From Nocardiopsis sp. JB363 (GTDB lineage: Bacteria > Actinomycetota > Actinomycetes > Streptosporangiales > Streptosporangiaceae), in contig NZ_FRFF01000136.1 of NCBI RefSeq assembly GCF_900143625.1, positions 1-64,000 on the forward strand: DNA of 64,000 nucleotides, in the 5' to 3' direction. Below are positions 18,086 to 25,142 of the stretch, one piece after another. The notes beneath the pieces are model-generated. The model was not told the origin of the DNA and ran no database searches. It saw only the letters and a program-made list of their open reading frames with translations. Within the stretch, counting starts at the first letter, position 1, and every line of letters begins with the position of its first letter. Both the position numbers and the translations under genes were made by a program.

Positions 18086-18558
18086 CGTGCTCCCTCCGTC
18101 AAAGGCTGTGCAACCGCTGGCACCGAAACCAGGTCCTGGGGGAGCAGGTGAACTGTGCGTGAGCAGAAGCGGGTGACGCCATAGGCGATCTGTTGCAGAT
18201 CTCCGACGTGGTCGGAGAACAGCCCGAGCCCGAAGGCGGGCGACAACGGTGCCAGGACGAGCGCTCCGGAGCGGTAGCGCACCACGATCGTTTTTGCTTC
18301 GCCGCGATCGGTGAGCCGACCCATGCCGCGAGAGAGCAGCAGCACGTTGGTCATCACCGCGGTGACACTCTCGGCACCGACCTGGCCCAGGCCACCAGAG
18401 CGGAGCAGGTGCAGGCCATGGGTACCGAACACCACCCCATAGGAGGCGCCGGTGTCCTGGACCAACTCATCCAACGATCGCTGGAGCTCATCGCAATGTT
18501 CGGGATCAGGCGTGGCGGTATTCAACAGCCGTGGTGGTACGGGGGTTGTGGTCGACAT
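18082..18558 (-). CDS. Roadblock/LC7-domain protein (CvnB-like)
   Basis: This 158-residue protein has one roadblock/LC7 domain: LQRSLDELVQDTGASYGVVF, then a central segment containing AESVTAVMTNVLLLSRGMGR and a final strand KTIVVRYRSGALVLAPL. CvnB proteins form dimers that act with CvnC and CvnD in actinomycete conservons, acting on small GTPases much like MglB. It is the first gene of the minus-strand operon that continues through the DUF742 fusion, monooxygenase, methyltransferase and PKS. It is divergent from the HTH gene at 18783, with the promoter region between them. Confidence 0.8.
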   Translation of the reverse strand: MSTTTPVPPRLLNTATPDPEHCDELQRSLDELVQDTGASYGVVFGTHGLHLLRSGGLGQVGAESVTAVMTNVLLLSRGMGRLTDRGEAKTIVVRYRSGALVLAPLSPAFGLGLFSDHVGDLQQIAYGVTRFCSRTVHLLPQDLVSVPAVAQPLTEGAR

Positions 18559-18782
18559 GGAGAGCAGTCTCGAACCGGATACGCCGGTGAACCTATGCGT
18601 GTGCGCATGGCTTGGCGTTCGAATTCATGCGCGCTGTTCGATTCATCCAGGTTGACGAGCCCAAACACCTCATCAACCGGCTGATGGTTCCACCAAAAGC
18701 CCTCAACGGTCGGCGTTGTGGTAGCTACGGTGGGGGTATCTCGGTTGCGCCCCCTACCCCCAGGTGACGGAGGAAGCCCTCG
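18559..18782. promoter_or_regulatory. Divergent promoter region of the PKS operon and HTH gene
   Basis: This 224-bp gap separates the roadblock gene (minus) from the HTH-TPR gene (plus), so both promoters should lie here. A TTGACG hexamer is visible near 18652, but no convincing paired -10 could be fixed. Confidence 0.45.
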
Positions 18783-20012
18783 ATGCGTTGCGGTAACTGT
18801 GGGCGCGCTCGTGATGGATCACGGAACGCGTGTGCGTGTATCCCGTCGTGGGTGTGGCGGGAGCCGGTGATGGTGGCCGCGGTGCGTGAGCGTGATGCTC
18901 AGAGGGTGATTCAGTTCCTGCGTCGCAGGGTGAAGAACCTGTCTCAGGAGGCGTTGGCGCGGATGTGCGGGGTGGTGCAGAGCACCATCACCCGCGCTGA
19001 AGCGGGTAAGGGGCTCACCGACCGGCGCCGGGCCTACGAAGCCCTTCGTGGGCTCGGAGCACTGAGCACCGAACAGCTCCCAGCACGCAGCGGTGCGCGA
19101 GAAGTACCGCGTTCAACGTTCAGAAAACCGGTGCCGGGCCAGAGCAGCGATGTTGAGGAGTTGGCTCTGGGCCTCCTCCTGCTGGAGCGGGACTACCAAA
19201 CGGTGCCCTCGACGGTGGCTCTGGCGCAGGCCGGAGAGCTACATGGAAGATTGACCCACAACCCAGGGTTGGTCCGTCATTCCACTACACAAAAACTCCG
19301 AGCGCGCTCCTGCTTGCTTATGGGCAAGCTGGTCTGGGACGCGTCGCAACGTCGAGAATCTCGTGTCGCCACCGCCTACCTTGACGAAGCCATCGCCACG
19401 GCACGGGCCGTTAGTGATGAGCACACTCTGGCCCAGGCACTACTGCGCAAGTCCTTCATCCCCCTCTACAATCCCACCGGCGACCATCACCTGGCGATGC
19501 ACACCGCTCACCAAGCCATGAGAGCGGCACCCGAGACCCCCGAGCTCCAGGCGCTCGCGGCACTGCACGTGAGCGAGGCCCACGCTCGTCTCGCCCGCCC
19601 CCGTGAGGCTTCTCGCTACCTCGACATCGCCGATGACTACGCACGCACCGACCAGGCCCTCGACAACACCGCATGGGAAGGGCGCAGACTGCGGATCGCT
19701 GGATCGGTCTACCTTGCTCTGGGCCGACCCACCCACGCGCGCGACCTCCTCGAACAAGCCGCTGACCAGCTGAGCGAACGCCCCAAATCCCGGGGCATCG
19801 TTCTCGCCAACCTGGCTCTGGCCCACGTAGGCCGACGTGAGCCCGATGCTGCCGCCACCGCGCTCAACGGGGCCATGGACGTCGCGCACACCACCCGAGC
19901 CGGCGGGGCCACCTCCCTCATCGCCACCGCGCTGAAAGAACTCAACGCCTGGCGCACCGCGCCCGCCGTCGCAGAAGTCCAAGGTCGGTTCATCGACCTG
20001 CTCACCCGTTAG
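18783..20012 (+). CDS. Cys-rich XRE-type HTH regulator with TPR-like C-terminus, copy A
   Basis: The protein has 409 residues. The N-terminus carries a CxxC-x10-CxC pattern (C3, C6, C17, C19), possibly a small zinc knuckle. A Cro/CI-type helix-turn-helix follows over residues about 40-90 (LSQEALARMCGV, then QSTITRAEAGKG). The remaining roughly 300 residues are helical TPR-like repeats (SEAHARLARPREASRYLDIA, GRREPDAAATALNGAMD) of the kind that bind peptide or small-molecule signals. The first 92 residues are about 92 percent identical to those of the gene at 20897, while the C-terminal parts are unrelated at a glance. It precedes the cyclo-ligase gene by 7 bases and probably shares its transcript. 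Confidence 0.75.
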   Translation: MRCGNCGRARDGSRNACACIPSWVWREPVMVAAVRERDAQRVIQFLRRRVKNLSQEALARMCGVVQSTITRAEAGKGLTDRRRAYEALRGLGALSTEQLPARSGAREVPRSTFRKPVPGQSSDVEELALGLLLLERDYQTVPSTVALAQAGELHGRLTHNPGLVRHSTTQKLRARSCLLMGKLVWDASQRRESRVATAYLDEAIATARAVSDEHTLAQALLRKSFIPLYNPTGDHHLAMHTAHQAMRAAPETPELQALAALHVSEAHARLARPREASRYLDIADDYARTDQALDNTAWEGRRLRIAGSVYLALGRPTHARDLLEQAADQLSERPKSRGIVLANLALAHVGRREPDAAATALNGAMDVAHTTRAGGATSLIATALKELNAWRTAPAVAEVQGRFIDLLTR

Positions 20013-20019
20013 GACCCTC

Positions 20020-20760
20020 ATGAGCTCGAGCAGCCCCGATGCCCAGGCAAAGAACCACCTTAGAGAGAAGATGTGGGCACTTCTGGATGCCGAGAACATT
20101 GGACGCACCGGCCTGGTGCACGGCAAGATCCCGAACTTCCACGGCGCCGACCAGGCCGCCCAACTGCTCTCCCAGCACCCCGGGTGGATCGCCGCTCAGA
20201 TCGTCAAGGCGAATCCGGACAAGGCACAGGCAGAAGTACGCCGAGCCGCAGTGGAGGCGGGCAAGCTGCTGTACATGGCGGTGCCCAAGATCGCGACCGA
20301 GGATCCCTTCTACCTGATCGACCCGCAGAAGCTGTCCACCGCGCCCGAGATCGCGTCCTCCGGAAAGCTCGCCGCGCAGCACGCTCCCCGAACCCATCCT
20401 GAGAGGATGCGGCCCCTGGACGTCATTGTCTGCGGAAGCGTCGCGGTCAACCCCAACGGCGTGCGCATCGGGAAGGGCGCGGGCTACAGCGACATCGAGA
20501 TGGCTCTGCTCGCGCAGGCGGGGTTGGTCACCGACGCCACCCTCGTCGTCACCACCGTGCACTCGTTGCAGGTCACCGATGAGCCGATCCCGGAATCGGA
20601 GCACGACGTGAGCGTGGACCTCATCGTCACTCCCGAGGAAGTCATCCCGTGCCCACCCAGGCGCCGCCCCTCCGGGATCCACTGGGAGTCCCTGACAGAG
20701 GACAAGGTCAGCGCGATCCCCATCCTCCAGGCCCTGCGAGAAGGCGGCAGGAGGACATGA
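20020..20760 (+). CDS. 5-formyltetrahydrofolate cyclo-ligase family protein
   Basis: This 246-residue protein matches the MTHFS family. It has an N-terminal helical part, KANPDKAQAEVRRAAVEAGK, the strand LLYMAVPKI, and the nucleotide/folate signature GVRIGKGAGYSDIE. It ends with VDLIVTPEEVIPC. Family enzymes convert 5-formyl-THF to methenyl-THF using ATP, but many actinobacterial members are of unknown substrate. This copy is placed between two HTH-TPR regulators. It starts 7 bases after the stop of regulator A and probably belongs to its operon. A role in one-carbon supply is possible; the context gives no pathway. Confidence 0.8.
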   Translation: MSSSSPDAQAKNHLREKMWALLDAENIGRTGLVHGKIPNFHGADQAAQLLSQHPGWIAAQIVKANPDKAQAEVRRAAVEAGKLLYMAVPKIATEDPFYLIDPQKLSTAPEIASSGKLAAQHAPRTHPERMRPLDVIVCGSVAVNPNGVRIGKGAGYSDIEMALLAQAGLVTDATLVVTTVHSLQVTDEPIPESEHDVSVDLIVTPEEVIPCPPRRRPSGIHWESLTEDKVSAIPILQALREGGRRT

Positions 20761-20896
20761 CGGTGGCCATCTCCTCCGAACTGCCATCACCTTCCCACCC
20801 ACGGGTCTTCGCTCGGTGGATTCTTTCGACCGTTTCCTCCGGTAAAGCACCTCAAGCACGCAGCGAGAGGTTCCAACGACTTCGAGAGGCTCCAGG

Positions 20897-22162
20897 ATGC
20901 GTTGCGGTAACTGTGGGCGCGTTCGTGATGGATCACGGAACGCGTGTACGTGTATCCCGTCATGGGTGTGGCGGGAACCGGCCATGGTGGCCGCGGTGCG
21001 TGAACGTGATGCTCAGAGGGCGATCCAGTTCCTGCGTCGCAGGGTGAAGAACCTGTCCCAGGAGGCTTTGGCTCGGATGTGCGGGGTGGCGCAGAGCACC
21101 ATCACTCGCGCCGAAGCAGGGAAGGGGTTGACCGACCGGCGTCGAGCCCACGAGGCTCTCCAAGGGCTGGGCGCACCCTTGAGTGATGGACACCCCCGAA
21201 CGTCATCGGACTCGATGGGAGCTCTCCTTCCTTGGGGGAACGGCTCTCTTGACCAAGGGCGGCCCGCCGTCGCCCATCAACTTCAAGAGCGCCTGGAACT
21301 CCAAACGGTCGATCACGCCCTGGTCCTGCTTCTTGAGCAACAGACTCAGAACCTCCGCCTGATCGACCGGAAACTGGGGGCGCACTTCCTCCTTGCACAG
21401 AGCCAGGCCCACGTGCAACAGATGCACGACCTGATGAACTGCACGCTTCCAGGAACAGTGCGTCGTGTACTGGCACGAGTGCTCGCCGAAGCCGCTTCCC
21501 TGACTGCCTGGCAGGCCCTGGACTCAGGGCAGCCCGCCACCTCCTGGCGCTACTACGAAACAGCCAAAGCCGCCGCCAGAGAGAGTGAAGACCCTGCGGT
21601 CTTGGCGTACGTGAGCGCTGAGCAGATCTATGTGCTCATGGACAGCGATCGACGTCGTGAAGCCCTCGCCATCATCACCGCCATCAACCATGGAAAAACC
21701 GGGTCCTTGCCACCACTCCTGCGCTCGTGGTTGTGGGCCGCAGAGGCGGAGGTCCACGCCGCGCTGGGAGAGAAAACGCGGCCTCGGAAAGCCTTGGACC
21801 GAGCCTTTGCGATCCTGCCTTCGGAATCGCATGATCCCGCGCTGCCCTTCCTCATGCTCGACCAGACCCACCTCTTGCGCTGGCGGGGCCACTGCCTGGC
21901 ACGGCTGGGTGACACACAGGCGATCGACGATCTGACGGCTTCACTGAACGAGATCATCCCTCTTGGTCTGGGCCGGACCGAATGCGGACTACGCACGGAC
22001 CTCGCACTGGCCTTCACCACCAGAGGCGAGCACACGTTGGCGCGAGAACAAGCGAAAAGTGCTGCCGTGTTGTCCGAGCGCTCCGGGTCACTCCGCCAAC
22101 AGGCCCGCTTGAAGCGGTATTTCGGGAGCCGTGTCTTGCTAGAAGGACAAAAGGTGAAGTAG
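20897..22162 (+). CDS. Cys-rich XRE-type HTH regulator with helical C-terminus, copy B
   Basis: This is a 421-residue paralogue of the gene at 18783. The first 92 residues, including the CxxC...CxC motif and the helix-turn-helix, differ at only about seven positions, and the DNA is about 90 percent identical from the start codon on. After GLGAPLSDG the two proteins diverge completely. This one has its own helical region (RRVLARVLAEAASLTAWQAL, then LAYVSAEQIYVLMDSD) resembling TPR sensor halves. The 3' end overlaps the convergent NUDIX gene by 24 bases. It probably binds the same DNA operator as copy A but answers a different signal. Confidence 0.75.
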   Translation: MRCGNCGRVRDGSRNACTCIPSWVWREPAMVAAVRERDAQRAIQFLRRRVKNLSQEALARMCGVAQSTITRAEAGKGLTDRRRAHEALQGLGAPLSDGHPRTSSDSMGALLPWGNGSLDQGRPAVAHQLQERLELQTVDHALVLLLEQQTQNLRLIDRKLGAHFLLAQSQAHVQQMHDLMNCTLPGTVRRVLARVLAEAASLTAWQALDSGQPATSWRYYETAKAAARESEDPAVLAYVSAEQIYVLMDSDRRREALAIITAINHGKTGSLPPLLRSWLWAAEAEVHAALGEKTRPRKALDRAFAILPSESHDPALPFLMLDQTHLLRWRGHCLARLGDTQAIDDLTASLNEIIPLGLGRTECGLRTDLALAFTTRGEHTLAREQAKSAAVLSERSGSLRQQARLKRYFGSRVLLEGQKVK

Positions 22163-22684
22163 AGCGATGAGGGTACCTGAGCTCTGGATTTGTCCTTCGC
22201 TGATCAGGGAACGGACCTTGGCCAGAGGAACCCACACGTAGATGCCTTCGTCGAGCTCGGTCGGATCGTCGGTCGAAGAAATACTACGACCGACGAAAAC
22301 GTGATGAGGGCTGCGGACCATCCCGATCATCGGCTCGAACGTGGCTACATGCTCCACTGAAGCGACCTGGTGGCCGGTCTCTTCCAGGGCCTCACGGATC
22401 ACTGTTTGCCCGGGGTCTTCGTCCGGATCGACCAGGCCTCCGGGTAGTTCCCACCCCCATACATCGGGGACGAACCGGTGCCGAAAACTCATCAGCACTT
22501 GTTCCCGGGCTTCGTCCAGGATCGCGATCATGGCTGCGGCAGGGAGGGTGACGGTGTGGTGTTCGAATCTGGTGCCCGAGGGGGTGGTGACATCGGCTTT
22601 TCCCAATCGCACCCACGGATTGTCGTAGAGGGTGCGCTCGTCGTGCACAACCCAACGGTCCTGGTTTCCCTCGGTCGTGTCCAT
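22139..22684 (-). CDS. NUDIX hydrolase (ADP-ribose pyrophosphatase-like)
   Basis: This 181-residue protein contains a complete Nudix box: GG, LVDPDE, seven residues, then REALEETGH, from about residue 80 to 103. All metal-binding glutamates are present. The preceding segment FRHRFVPDVWGWELPGG and the following VEHVATFEPMIGMVRS place it with ADP-ribose/ADP-sugar hydrolases. It would clear nucleoside diphosphate derivatives. Its 3' end overlaps that of the HTH copy B gene on the opposite strand. ATG 22684 is the natural start. Confidence 0.85.
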   Translation of the reverse strand: MDTTEGNQDRWVVHDERTLYDNPWVRLGKADVTTPSGTRFEHHTVTLPAAAMIAILDEAREQVLMSFRHRFVPDVWGWELPGGLVDPDEDPGQTVIREALEETGHQVASVEHVATFEPMIGMVRSPHHVFVGRSISSTDDPTELDEGIYVWVPLAKVRSLISEGQIQSSGTLIALLHLLSF

Positions 22685-22699
22685 GTATCGAAGCTATCG

Positions 22700-23136
22700 C
22701 GGTGGAGTCTGTTGAACATCTTGGAGCAGGTATGTCCCACTTGAGCCTGCCGCGGAGGGAGACCAGGGGTGAAGTCGGCGTGGAAGCGCGCCGATGCTCT
22801 GCGGAGTTCCGGGTTCGATGCCGGGGATGTATCGCCACGCGGTGATGACCCACCCCTGATGCAGCAGTGGAGTGGAAGACCCTTCGCCCACCGTGTCGCG
22901 GGTGGGTCGCCTTCGCACAGCCAACGGGCGAGCGATAGTTTCCGGGCCGCCCGCTGCATTTGGTCGCGCGCGCAGATGCGCACGACCAACCCCTGCTCAG
23001 GGAGGTGGACGGAGGCATTCTCTCCCACAGGCACGAGAATCCGTGCTCCGCGACTCGACCAACCGAACTCGGCCTTGGTCTCGCCCACGATGCGCAGTGC
23101 TGTCTTGGTTGTCAATGATGGCGGTGATTCGACCAC
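22700..23136 (-). pseudogene. Aminoglycoside-phosphotransferase-like gene, frameshifted relic
   Basis: Read on the minus strand from GTG/ATG 23136, the sequence gives an N-terminal lobe typical of actinomycete APH-fold kinases: ARILVPVGENASVHLPEQGL, then VVRICARD and ARKLSLARWL. Near 22880-22900 the homology jumps to another frame, which continues with WVITAWRYIPGIEPG and IGALPRRLHPW, the next conserved part of the same family. The catalytic HGD motif and the C-terminal lobe are absent before the NUDIX start at 22684. One frameshift and a C-terminal loss therefore explain the pattern. An intact relative lies in the lanthipeptide cluster at 30355. Confidence 0.7.
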
Positions 23137-23600
23137 ATGGTCACTGTACGTCCCGAAACCGTCGATCGATGCGAATTAAGAAACTTATTCGCGAGAGTAA
23201 TCCCAGTTCAGGGCGCATAAATCGAACACCGCGCATGAATCGAACGTGAAAATTATGCACATGCGCATAGGAGGACCGGCCCGCTTCTCGGAAGACTGCT
23301 GGTACCGAGCGACCCAGCGGAAAGAGCAACCGTGTCGGAACAGGCATCCGGCACACGATCCATGGGAAAACGCCACGCACCAGGGGAGATCAATTTATGC
23401 CCGGCACGACCACCACCGCCCAGGATGAGGCAGATCAGCCTGGGTGGTGGTGGGCCGGATCGTCCGTGAGGATCACTTCCCCGACACCTCTGGAAACCCT
23501 CGCCTTTTCACCACACACAGTGATGGCATCGCGATGGTCGTGCCGTTGCCACACGTGAGACCGGGCGGCTCCGGGACGCCTGCCGCTGATACCTACCCGT
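23137..23600. other. AT-richer leader of the lanthipeptide operon with large hairpin
   Basis: No gene is seen in these 464 bases. The first half is clearly less GC-rich than the surroundings (23160-23270) and probably contains promoter elements. It is followed by the strong inverted repeat at 23401-23458 and then the start of the FxLD methyltransferase gene. Confidence 0.5.
23401..23458 (+). terminator. Large inverted repeat, terminator or attenuator
   Basis: The arms CCACCACCGCCCAGG and CCTGGGTGGTGGTGG pair over about 15 bases around a 13-base loop, and outer CCGGC/GCCGG bases extend the stem. No plus-strand gene precedes it closely, so it could act as an attenuator in the leader of the lanthipeptide operon rather than as a simple terminator. 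Confidence 0.5.
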
Positions 23601-24878
23601 ATGGAGAAAAGAGACCTCGTGACCGAACCGACCGTTGACACCAGCCGAGCCGCCGAACTCCGCAGGCAGCTCACCGAGGAGCTCAAGGCGGACGGACTGA
23701 TCCGCACGGACCCGGTCGAGAAGGCCTTCCTCACGGTCCCGCGTGAGCGATTCGCCCCGGAGGTGACCTTGGTAGAGGCCTACAAGAAGGGTGTGGTGGT
23801 CACCAAACGCGATGAGCACGGCACCACCATCAGCTCGGTTTCCGCCCCACAGATCCAGGCGACCATGCTCGAACAGGCCCGGCTGGACCAGGGAATGCGG
23901 GTAATGGAGATCGGGTCAGGCGGGTACAACGCCGCCCTGATGAGTGAACTGGTGGGACAAGACGGTGAGGTCACCACGCTCGACATCGACCCCGAGGTCA
24001 CCGACCGTGCTCGCGCCTGCCTGAAGGACGCCGGATACAACGACGTCAACGTCGTCCTGGCCGACGGTGAGGACGGATGCCCCCAGCATGCCCCCTACCA
24101 GCGGGTCATTGTCACGGTCGGAGCCTGGGACATCCCTCCCGCGTGGATCGACCAGCTCACCCCGGACGGAACTCTGACGGTTCCGCTGCGCATGCGGGGT
24201 CTGACTCGCTCGGTCACCTTCGTCCGCCAGGGTGCCCACCTGGTCAGTACCTCCGCGAAGATCTGCGGCTTCGTCAAGATGCAGGGCGCCGGCGCTCACA
24301 CCGAGCGGCTGCTTCTGCTGCGGGGGAAGGAGATCGGGCTGAGGTTCGACGACGGGGAGCCCGCCGATCCTGACCAGCTCGATGGCGTGCTGGACACCGA
24401 GCGCGCCGAGGCGTGGTCGGGGGTGGAGATCACCGCCTCGGAGCAGTTCGACACGCTCCAGTTGTGGCTTGCCACGGCTCTGGACGGGTTCTGCCTCATG
24501 AGTGTGGACCGTGCCCTGGACACCGGGGTGGTCTCTCCGCAGAACAAGCTGGCCTGCCCGGCCGTAGTAGATCGGGACAGCTTCGCTTACCTGGCCGTAC
24601 GCAAGACCGAAGCAGACGGCGTGGCCCGTTTCGAGTTCGGGGTCCACGCCTTCGGCCCCCGCGCCCACGAGCTCGCGGAGTCCATGAACGCGGCGATCAC
24701 CGCCTGGGGGCGTAGCCACCGCAGCGGATCCGTGCCACGCATCAGCTTCCACCCGGCCACTACCGACCCGAAGGACCTTCCTGAAGGACGAGTCCTGCGC
24801 AAGCAGCACGGGTCGGTCGTCATCTCCTGGTCCGACGAGGGCCAGGCCGCATCACACAACCCCGACGAAAAGGAGTAA
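23601..24878 (+). CDS. FxLD-system protein methyltransferase (PIMT-like)
   Basis: This 425-residue protein resembles protein L-isoaspartyl O-methyltransferase, with the AdoMet motif VMEIGSGGYNAALMSEL near residue 100 and SAPQIQATMLEQA ahead of it, which is the classical PIMT substrate-loop region. A C-terminal extension of about 200 residues is typical of the methyltransferases named for FxLD lanthipeptide loci. Such enzymes methylate an aspartate in the modified peptide, leading to a succinimide or isoaspartate. The precursor starts 4 bases after its stop and has an Asp-Gly in the core, a favoured site for that chemistry. GTG 23619 is an alternative start. The enzyme is the first gene of the operon. 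Confidence 0.85.
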   Translation: MEKRDLVTEPTVDTSRAAELRRQLTEELKADGLIRTDPVEKAFLTVPRERFAPEVTLVEAYKKGVVVTKRDEHGTTISSVSAPQIQATMLEQARLDQGMRVMEIGSGGYNAALMSELVGQDGEVTTLDIDPEVTDRARACLKDAGYNDVNVVLADGEDGCPQHAPYQRVIVTVGAWDIPPAWIDQLTPDGTLTVPLRMRGLTRSVTFVRQGAHLVSTSAKICGFVKMQGAGAHTERLLLLRGKEIGLRFDDGEPADPDQLDGVLDTERAEAWSGVEITASEQFDTLQLWLATALDGFCLMSVDRALDTGVVSPQNKLACPAVVDRDSFAYLAVRKTEADGVARFEFGVHAFGPRAHELAESMNAAITAWGRSHRSGSVPRISFHPATTDPKDLPEGRVLRKQHGSVVISWSDEGQAASHNPDEKE

Positions 24879-24882
24879 CCCC

Positions 24883-25050
24883 ATGGTGAACCCCCTGGCC
24901 CCCAACGCCTTCGACGACTTCACGCTCGACATCCAGGTGGTGGAGGAAGCCACCCAGCCGCTGCCCGGACTGCTCCGCAGCACCAGTGACAACTGCGGTT
25001 CCACATGCGATGGGACCGCCTGCGTGTCCTTCGCCAGCGACCCGGCCTAA
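24883..25050 (+). CDS. FxLD-family lanthipeptide precursor peptide
   Basis: This is a 55-residue precursor. The leader carries the family hallmark FTLD (residues 13-16), after an acidic start. The leader-core boundary probably follows the PLPGLLR segment (residues 26-32). The core holds three cysteines (38, 42, 47) and eight Ser/Thr residues (33, 34, 35, 40, 41, 45, 49, 52), enough for up to three lanthionine or methyllanthionine rings. Asp43-Gly44 lies between Cys42 and Cys47. AAGGAG precedes the ATG. It lies 4 bases after the methyltransferase and 92 bases before the dehydratase start chosen here. Ring pattern and cleavage site are inferred only. Confidence 0.9.
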   Translation: MVNPLAPNAFDDFTLDIQVVEEATQPLPGLLRSTSDNCGSTCDGTACVSFASDPA

Positions 25051-25142
25051 CACCGGTATCGCTCCCCGGCGGGTCCGGGCGATGCTCTCGCCCGGACCCG
25101 CCACTATCCCTGTACACAGCGAGACAGGCAGGACCCCTGCTG

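Noticed and set aside
25005-25142. LanB starting at 25005
   Set aside because: It would read through the precursor gene in another frame, and the first 46 residues do not resemble LanB.
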